Origin: Aspergillus flavus
Lineage: Eukaryota; Ascomycota; Eurotiomycetes; Eurotiales; Aspergillaceae
DNA: 64,000 nucleotides
Direction: 5' to 3'
Assembly: GCF_009017415.1 (NCBI RefSeq)
Contig: NC_092408.1
Span: forward strand, 3,596,001 to 3,660,000
In this document: positions 57,323 through 64,000 of the stretch, piece by piece
How positions within the stretch are numbered: position 1 is the stretch's first letter
How the letters are laid out: each line of letters opens with the position of its first letter
Notes under the pieces: generated by a model
Database searches by the model: none
The model's input: the letters and a program-made list of their open reading frames with translations, nothing else
What the model was told of the DNA's origin: nothing
Program-made: the position numbers and the translations under genes

Positions 57323-60300
57323 TTATTGAGACAGTTGTTGATGGGCGTTATGAGCGTCGACAAGAGCTAAACACAATCAGTTATTACATAGTCGATTATG
57401 ATGCAGGTAAGGCAACTTACTTTGAAGGACAAAGGCTTGCCCTTGTCGTGATTCGCAGGCGCATTGAAGTGTGCTTCCGTCGAGGAAATCCAGCAAGATA
57501 CTGTTTGGAAGCTCCTGTCGATCCTCATCCGGTAAAGCGGGCGTCCTGAATTCACTAAGATGATATCGTTTGACCATGTTGCGGTTACTTGAATCAATAT
57601 TTCCAGGAGTCAGAACCAAGTACCCCTTGTCATCGACGCGAACAAATCGTCGCTTCCAGAGCAGCGTGTCGGGGAACTGGACATTGACCTCTCCGATATC
57701 GACTGCCTGTGCGATCTCGGCTCCTGTATCAAGCGGCGTGCTTTCTTCTTTAACCACCGGGCCTAGTGAGCTAAATGGACTCTTCCGCGAAGTTGAGGTG
57801 ATAGATGACATACGACGAAGAAGCCGAGAAGCGCGAGATTCTTTCTTTCCTTCGGGAGACAAAGGGGCATCCACGACAGGTTTTGAGGTGTCTTCATTCT
57901 TGGAGGCAGAGGAGATTGACATCCGACTCTCTGAGCGCGGCATGGACAGCGCAGAAGGCTGGTTACTCGAGCCGACGGAAGACGGAGACATGCTGCGCTC
58001 TTTCGACTTGCTAGCCATAGGTTCTGGCGACGGATCGGGTGAAGGAGATTCGCAGGTGTCATGCTCAACTGTCAGGGGACTAGCGTGGAGATTGAGCACG
58101 CTGTTCTCTGAAGGATCAACCTTGGAATCTCCTGGAGTAGTATTGGAGTCACGAATTATCCGGGCTGTAACCGACACTGAGTTTGTACGTTTGACGCTTG
58201 CACTAGACTGCGAGTCGGGGCGCCTCACACTGGAAGCTCGAGAGAAACTTTCAGGAGTGAACGACCCATGCCTAGATCCTGGCGCCGAGTCCGGATTACC
58301 ATTCAGTGAGACGGAGGCTCTCTTCCTAAGAGCCTCGAAGGAAGCCGACGAAGGTGCTGCTAGGTTTTGATTCGAGGTTGGTTGCGCATCACCTCGGCTC
58401 GAAAATTTCTCCAAGGCTGCGATGCGTTTTGAGATGCCCGAAGATACATTGATCTTCTTAGCCACCAGGACAGAGTTATCAGCTTCATTGTAGGGTGTCG
58501 ATACAGACCTTCCCACAGCTAGTGCGTGTAGGTTGGGTGACTGGCGTCCGATAGCACTTGGGTTGGAAACCGCTCGTGAATTTTTCCATGCATCAGGGGG
58601 GCTTCGGTCGTTTCCATTATTAGAATAGCCCGGGGATAGCGGCGAGTTCCCAACTGAAATGGGCTTGGCTTCCTCTAGTGTGGCGCTCTTTAATTCCTCC
58701 ATGAATGAATCATCGGAAAGATTATCGTCATCCGAATAATCCGGTGTTGGCACTTGAATAGGTTCAAGGTGAAGCCTACGCTTTTCCTTCCGGGTATCGA
58801 CGTCCTTTTGCTCCGTGACCGACACTTCAGGGGTCAGGTCATTCTGTGTCTCAGTAACTTGAGTCTCGTCGGTGGTCGGGGAGTCGGAAGTTAAACTTGT
58901 TCGAGAATCGGGGGTCGAAAGTACGGGGATGGACTGAGGCAGGGCAGACTCGGCAGGTTCTCCAGTGGCGTCGGTCTCCTGTTCAACAGGAGCAAGAGGA
59001 TTCTCGGCTGGTGGAGAACGCACGGCAATTTCTTCGTCTGGAATGTTGAGGGACTTCTCCTCAAGTGGGACTTCTTTGGCCGCGCTAGGCGAGCCGGGAC
59101 CACTTTTAGTCTCTTCGTTAATTGACTTAGTCAAATCCTCTTCAACAACGTCATCTTCAAGCACAGAAGCCGACTGTGCAGTCTGGCATTGGTCCGTCTC
59201 TGAAGGCTCTTGAGCATCGTCCAAAATTTCCGCACTTGTTTCAGAACTGTCTTGCAGATCATTGATCGACAAGTCAGGGGTTGAATCTGAGATTACGGCG
59301 TCCGAAACGGCCTTTATGTGCTCATCGTGTACCTCGACTGGTTCTGGAACAACAGTAGGCTGAGTCTCCGACAGGGGACCCTTGCTATGCTCTAGAACAC
59401 TAGCCTTATTTTCGTCTGCTTGAACACGCTTCATGTTGTCATGGACATGACTAATGTTCTCCTTGTCCTCAATCGGGTCGATGTGTGATTCTTTTCTCTC
59501 TTCAACGGCTCGGTGAATTTTCTTCCCTTCTTGTGCCCTTTTCTCCATTTGTGTTTTCCGTAGCTGAAGCGCTTTCATTAGCCGTTCCCTTTCCTGGGAC
59601 GTTCCAGAGGATGATAATGCGCTTAATGACTTGGCGCCAGGCGACAGCTTGGGTCTAGAAATAGGCATTGATAGGGGGGGTACGAGTAATGGAGGCACCG
59701 GAGGGACCATTCGGCCAGACATAGATGCTACAGTGCTTCCCTGGGATCGGGGACGAGCAGGACTAGGATTGCTCCTTCGCAGGGAGGACGACCGCATGCC
59801 AGCTGGCAAGGAAGCGACCGGTCGCTGTTCTGCGCTTCGTGACAGATTCCCTGCGGTGCGTGGCCGTCCACTTTCATCTACCGAAGGCCGCGGTCCAAGC
59901 TTGACCTTCTGTTTATACACACCTGTGCGTTCTAGATCTTTTAAAGATGGCCTAGCTGACTGAGTAGACCTTCGAGGCTCAGAGTATGACAGCTCGTCCC
60001 GCGAGGTCTTTCGCGAAGTCGGACGCTCGGAGTGGTGGTCGCCGGCAATCGAAGGAGGACGATCGTTGTCTTGGGTGTCATCTGGGGTTTTCGTCGGCGA
60101 TGATGTCTCGGTGCCATGGCGAATAGAATGTGCGTCGGACGCAACCGGCGAGGCGACGATGGTTGCTTCTGATAGTTGGCTGAACGATCTTTGCCGAAAG
60201 TCTTTGGTCGAGATTGGCGGTGGCGAAGCGTCTTTGCTTCCGGGGGTTTCCTCTGCATCTTCCGCGATTTCCATCAGCCTGCGACGGCGGAGGGAATTCG

Positions 60301-60889
60301 AGGAGGAGGTGATAGAACCTGAAGCGGTATGTAGTAGACATGCGGAAGATAGTGCGCTCTCAGTGAGCTCCGATGGCTGTGAAAGATAGAATACAGTATC
60401 ATGTGGAGAGAATTTATCCAGAATCGATTGAAACTGCACGGTTGTACGGGCTAAAGGTGGGTGCAAGATCTCATCAGTAAGAGTGGAGGTTAGGGTGATG
60501 GGTAATAAGGATATACCTTGTACGAGCCGAGAAATACCCTCCGGTAGATAGCTGAGTACTACCTTCCTTCGACGATATTGTAGAAATCCATAAAGCGGAG
60601 ACTTTTCTTCATAACCGTCGATCGCATTCCGTACGTCGGGCACCCCGCCGGTCCCCCGATCGAGAAGAGCCACTTCATCCCTTGACACATACTGGAGAAG
60701 AAACCTAGACGCGGGAAGGGATGATCAGCCATTGCTTTAACCAGTACTGTGATTTCTTGATGCAAGTATCCGTGAAACATCAATTGCGCCGGGAGTGGAA
60801 ACAACATCGACTTACCATCCTCCCGCTTCACTTAAAGCGGTTTGATAGGCTTCTATGACAGCGGGATTATCTAGCCCATTGAGAGACAT
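57323..60889 (-). CDS. Large ADF-H plus PH domain protein, actin-cortex candidate
   Basis: Four exons (60816-60889, 60517-60704, 57421-60450, 57323-57366) give 1111 residues. Residues 1-135 look like a coactosin/Abp1-type ADF-H domain: PAVIEAYQTALSEAGGWFLL, LLDRGTGGVPDVRNAI, SPLYGFLQYRRRKVVLSYLP, DTVFYLSQPSEL. The middle about 850 residues are disordered and rich in Ser/Pro/Glu, with proline clusters (PPVPPLLVPPLSMP at about 330) that could bind SH3 domains or profilin, and a coiled segment (RERLMKALQLRKTQMEKR). A C-terminal PH-like domain runs from about 1000 (LLWKRRFVRVDDKGYLVLTP) to the end helix QAFVLQTLVDAHNAHQQLSQ. Intron 60451-60516 is 66 bp and lacks stops in frame, so it could be retained. 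I cannot name a characterised orthologue; membrane-linked actin regulation is inference. Confidence 0.85.
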
Positions 60890-62538
60890 GACGAGAACTG
60901 CATGGGAGGCGAGACTTTATCGGAGAAGAAAAGATAAAGATAAAAATAGAAATAAGAAGAGGTGCCGCGGTGTGAACCAACAAAGTGTAGCGAGTGAGTC
61001 TGCTGGTGTCCGAAAGGAAAGAGGGGGAGGGGACGAATGCAACGAGGGACGACTGAAGATTGTAAAACACAAGAAGAAGAGAGCGTTCTAGCCAGAAGGT
61101 AGGTATGATCTGGAAAAGTAGCAGAAGGACAGCCTCCTGCGAGCCGAGATCACCCCCAGGCTGATGAACTAGCACGCGTAATTAGATATCAGGATCATTG
61201 AATGGAGGCGAGTCGAGACGGTGGTGTGTATTTCACGAACCTCTCAGGAGTTCAGGGGCTCTTCCTAGTGGATGGTCCGATAACCTCCACTTCTTGTCTC
61301 CACGTTTTTCTTGGCCGATGGTAACCAACGAATGTTGAATGAATCTCCTCGTTTGGTTCAGGTACAAGCTCGGCTACTTCAATGGAACTTGAACCATAAA
61401 TTGATGGACTCCAAAGTATTGCAGTGTGGTGCCATCAATGGCAACGAGACTCCATTGAGAGCACCAGAATCAAACATATTACACAATCAGCATTGAATTC
61501 GATCGGAAATGAATGAGGGATGATCGCAGCCACTAACGGGGGACTCGGGTCGTCCTCGAACGGCGCCTTGTCCCTATGGAACCCAATTCTGTACGACGAA
61601 CATACGGAGTACACGGGTAAATTACCTTATATCTATTGTCTACCTACTATTAGCTCTCAGTTATATTGCCAATAACCGATATTTTTAGGCAAGTTGCCCT
61701 TTCCCCCCGAATAGGAGTCAACGCCCTAGAAAGTCAATTTTTGACTCCCAATCGGGCACGTCAAAGATAGTCAGTAAGGGGGTCACATTGGTTCATGTTC
61801 TCTATGTAATGTTAACTTGTACTTGCAAAATGCAGATGCAATCGATATCTTCCGTTGCGCAATATCTTTTTAATTATTATTATCATTTTCTTTATAATTT
61901 CAAAACGGTATCTGACATCTTATAGTTAAACCTTTGACCTTCGATCGAACGTGTAGATCATGAAGTATCTCCCAGTCAAGAGTTCTAGAAGGTCTCGTAT
62001 TGCCCTATCCAGAGCCAGGGCCACTGAAACTTGCAATGCTCAACTTGTTCAGTTGGTAACTGGGTAAAGGTAGAAAGAAGATCTAATCAATCCGATCAGG
62101 CTAATCGGTTTGTCAAGAAAACAAACCTTAACCCCCAAAATAGTATCCCATCGAGCGCTTCTAGAAGACAAATAATGCCGCCCTAAATTCTTCACTTCTT
62201 TCACTAGTTTGTGGGTTTGCCTTAAGCTTTCAACTAGTACACAAACAATGACGATGTCCAAATTCTAATATTAAGAAGAATACTCCGTATTCCATGAAAA
62301 AAGTGGTGGGATAAATACTTCATTATTCAATTCCCCACATGTTGACCCTCAGTACTTACAATGCTTTCCGCTCTGGAGATCTCCGCCTTACTCGGAGACT
62401 GCCGATGCGGGGACCATCGACTTCACTATATATCCAAACCCAGCCAATTTCAAAAAGAAATGTTACCTTAACTGTACACTCAGTATCCTATCTGCACAAA
62501 AATTACTACGTTGGAAAATATCCCCCGCATAGATCGCC
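60890..62538. other. Intergenic region of 1.65 kb between divergent genes
   Basis: No supported gene. It includes the AG-rich leader of the ADF-H gene on the plus strand (60900-61090) and two exact copies of the TACTCCGTA 9-mer (61603 and 62281). Confidence 0.55.
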
Positions 62539-63222
62539 ATGTCTCCCAGTCTCCCCTCGCTGTCGTCGCTCGCCTCGCTCCCACAGGAACAACAATTCCA
62601 GGTCCTCGATACGCTCTTTGAGCCATCCCCGGAACTTCATGCGCTGATGGCTCCAATTCTGGCCAATCAGACGTTCTCCTCATATGCTAGTCTGATTGAT
62701 GCCGTCGGAGGCCGCATGTCCGCTCTATCCGCAGCGAACTCGCCGACTGATAAAGCCGTTCTCGTTGGAATCCTGGGGTCGCATCCCCGTCTGGGACGTC
62801 CGAAGGTGGCGCAATCTGAGCATATAAGCGAATTGAGCAAGAAAGAACAAGCGCAGTTGAACACAGGGGCAGAGGAGCTAGCGGAACGACTGCGACTGCT
62901 CAACGCTGAATACGAGGAGAAATTTCCAGGATTAAGATTTGTGTTCGTGACCAAGTCAAATTCCGTCAACGATCAAGACTAACTTGAGACTTTTTGGCCC
63001 GATTCTAGAACTTTTGTCAATGGGCGGAGCCGAGACGTTATCATGGTGGAGATGCGACAAAGGATTGACAGAGGTGATGCCGAGAAGGAGATAGAAGAAA
63101 CCATCCAGGTAAGAGGTATCGTGCTCGCGTAAATGATTAAGAGTACTAATCTACGCATTTAGGCAATGTGTGATATAGCTAAAGACCGGGCGCGAAAGTT
63201 GGAACAGACGTCACGGATATAG
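62539..63222 (+). CDS. OHCU decarboxylase of urate degradation
   Basis: 2-oxo-4-hydroxy-4-carboxy-5-ureidoimidazoline decarboxylase, the third step from urate to S-allantoin after urate oxidase and HIU hydrolase, often peroxisomal. Three exons (62539-62942, 63009-63108, 63163-63222) give 187 residues. Key blocks are LASLPQEQQFQVLDTLFEPS, LVGILGSHPRLGRPK with the conserved HPRLG, LNAEYEEKFPGLRFV and FVNGRSRDVIMVEMRQRI. The C-terminus ends KLEQTSRI; SRI could act as a weak PTS1-like tripeptide, which is uncertain. The first intron splits the block LRFVTFVNGRSR and must be removed to keep the family pattern. No other purine-degradation gene is in the window. Confidence 0.92.
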
Positions 63223-64000
63223 ATACTTGAAGAACAATGATACTATAGGTGGAATAATCTTGGTACATCGCCGCAATTAACCGCCGTCAGATTCAGATAG
63301 TTCATGGTCAAGGAAGGTCTCGTCGTTCAACGCAGATATCCAGTCATGATCGCTTGAGTGGTGGTCAAGCGTTGTGGCTATGGCAACCGATGTGGAGACC
63401 AGTTCAGAAGAGAGAACTCTGCTCGGTCTCTGTACTGTATACTATTATCAGAACTCCAACGATTTGTCATGTCTTCTAGAAAGAGATACTATAAGTTATC
63501 AATCAAGTCAGTGCGGAGATAATAGTGTCAGTCACTGAATCTGAGATCTTGACCATTCATTACTTGGCAATACGTAGTAATGAATGGGGCGTGGAACCAC
63601 CTATGACACAATCCAATCCAAGTATTTTTAGCTACCAAAAAAAACCGAACCCCACGCCCTGATCTTAAAATGCTTGACTTGCATGACAGGAGCAGACGCG
63701 CAGAAACCTTGCCGATGTATTGTTATCATTGCCTCGATTCCTTGCTACCAGTACTTTGAGTAGGAACCAGGGAACTTCCCAGTTCTCCTGCGTTCCATTC
63801 CAGCTGTTATATCTAACCAACCGTTCCGCGTCGTCGTTTTTCAATGGGTCGTTCCAGAATGCGACTTTTATCGCCCCCGAACTAAAACCGTTTGCGACTA
63901 GAGAATGTCATGCGAAACCAAAATAAAATAAAATACTAGGGAAAATTAACTAAGGGTCAATGTCCGGACCCTTGATGTCATTCTAATCTCCGATTCATCC
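63223..64000. other. Right-edge intergenic region
   Basis: No supported gene or RNA is seen. Confidence 0.5.

Overview
The window is nuclear DNA of a filamentous ascomycete, most likely a member of the Eurotiales (Aspergillus/Penicillium type). The evidence is the many short introns (about 50-110 bp) with GTANGT donors and CTNAC-like branch sites, gene spacing of 0.4-2 kb, and a set of fungal genes that includes SamB, TigA, SfaD and PhnA types. I found 23 protein-coding genes that I can assemble exon by exon, two decayed gene fragments, and no convincing tRNA, rRNA or intact transposon. Species assignment is inference; no database was used.

Layout. 0.5-12.4 kb: Spb1 rRNA methyltransferase, Dot1 H3K79 methyltransferase, Atg16 (minus) back to back with Ypt7/Rab7 (plus), an SLC35F/Thi74-type transporter, and a tandem-PH protein. 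12.4-16.9 kb is gene-poor. 16.9-32.3 kb: a Ktr4-type mannosyltransferase, an unknown single-membrane-span protein, RanBP1, Taf14 (YEATS + ET), phosducin-like PhnA and G-protein beta subunit SfaD. 32.3-38.4 kb is the largest gene-free stretch. 38.4-50.0 kb: SamB/Mub1 MYND protein, a 2-oxoglutarate/Fe(II) oxygenase, Mkt1, the protein disulfide isomerase TigA, a small HSBP1-like coiled-coil protein and Ebp2. 50.0-52.9 kb holds remnants of two related decayed genes and degenerate trinucleotide repeats. 52.9-63.2 kb: an RFTS-domain protein with a C-terminal zinc finger (Raf2/DIM-7-like candidate), Pus4 pseudouridine synthase, an ADF-H + PH actin-type protein, and OHCU decarboxylase of urate breakdown.

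How the genes relate. Most are housekeeping or developmental-signalling genes rather than a metabolic cluster. Two local partnerships stand out. Atg16 (autophagosome formation) and Ypt7 (autophagosome-vacuole fusion) share one 544-bp promoter. SfaD (G-beta) and PhnA (its phosducin-like chaperone) are neighbours on the same strand. Spb1 and Ebp2 (ribosome biogenesis) and Dot1 and the RFTS protein (chromatin) are functionally related but not adjacent.

I did not find a clearly new multi-gene system. The best leads are the RFTS/zinc-finger protein, the unknown membrane protein, the decayed LVIExG-motif family, and a strongly repeated intergenic 9-mer (TACTCCGTA).
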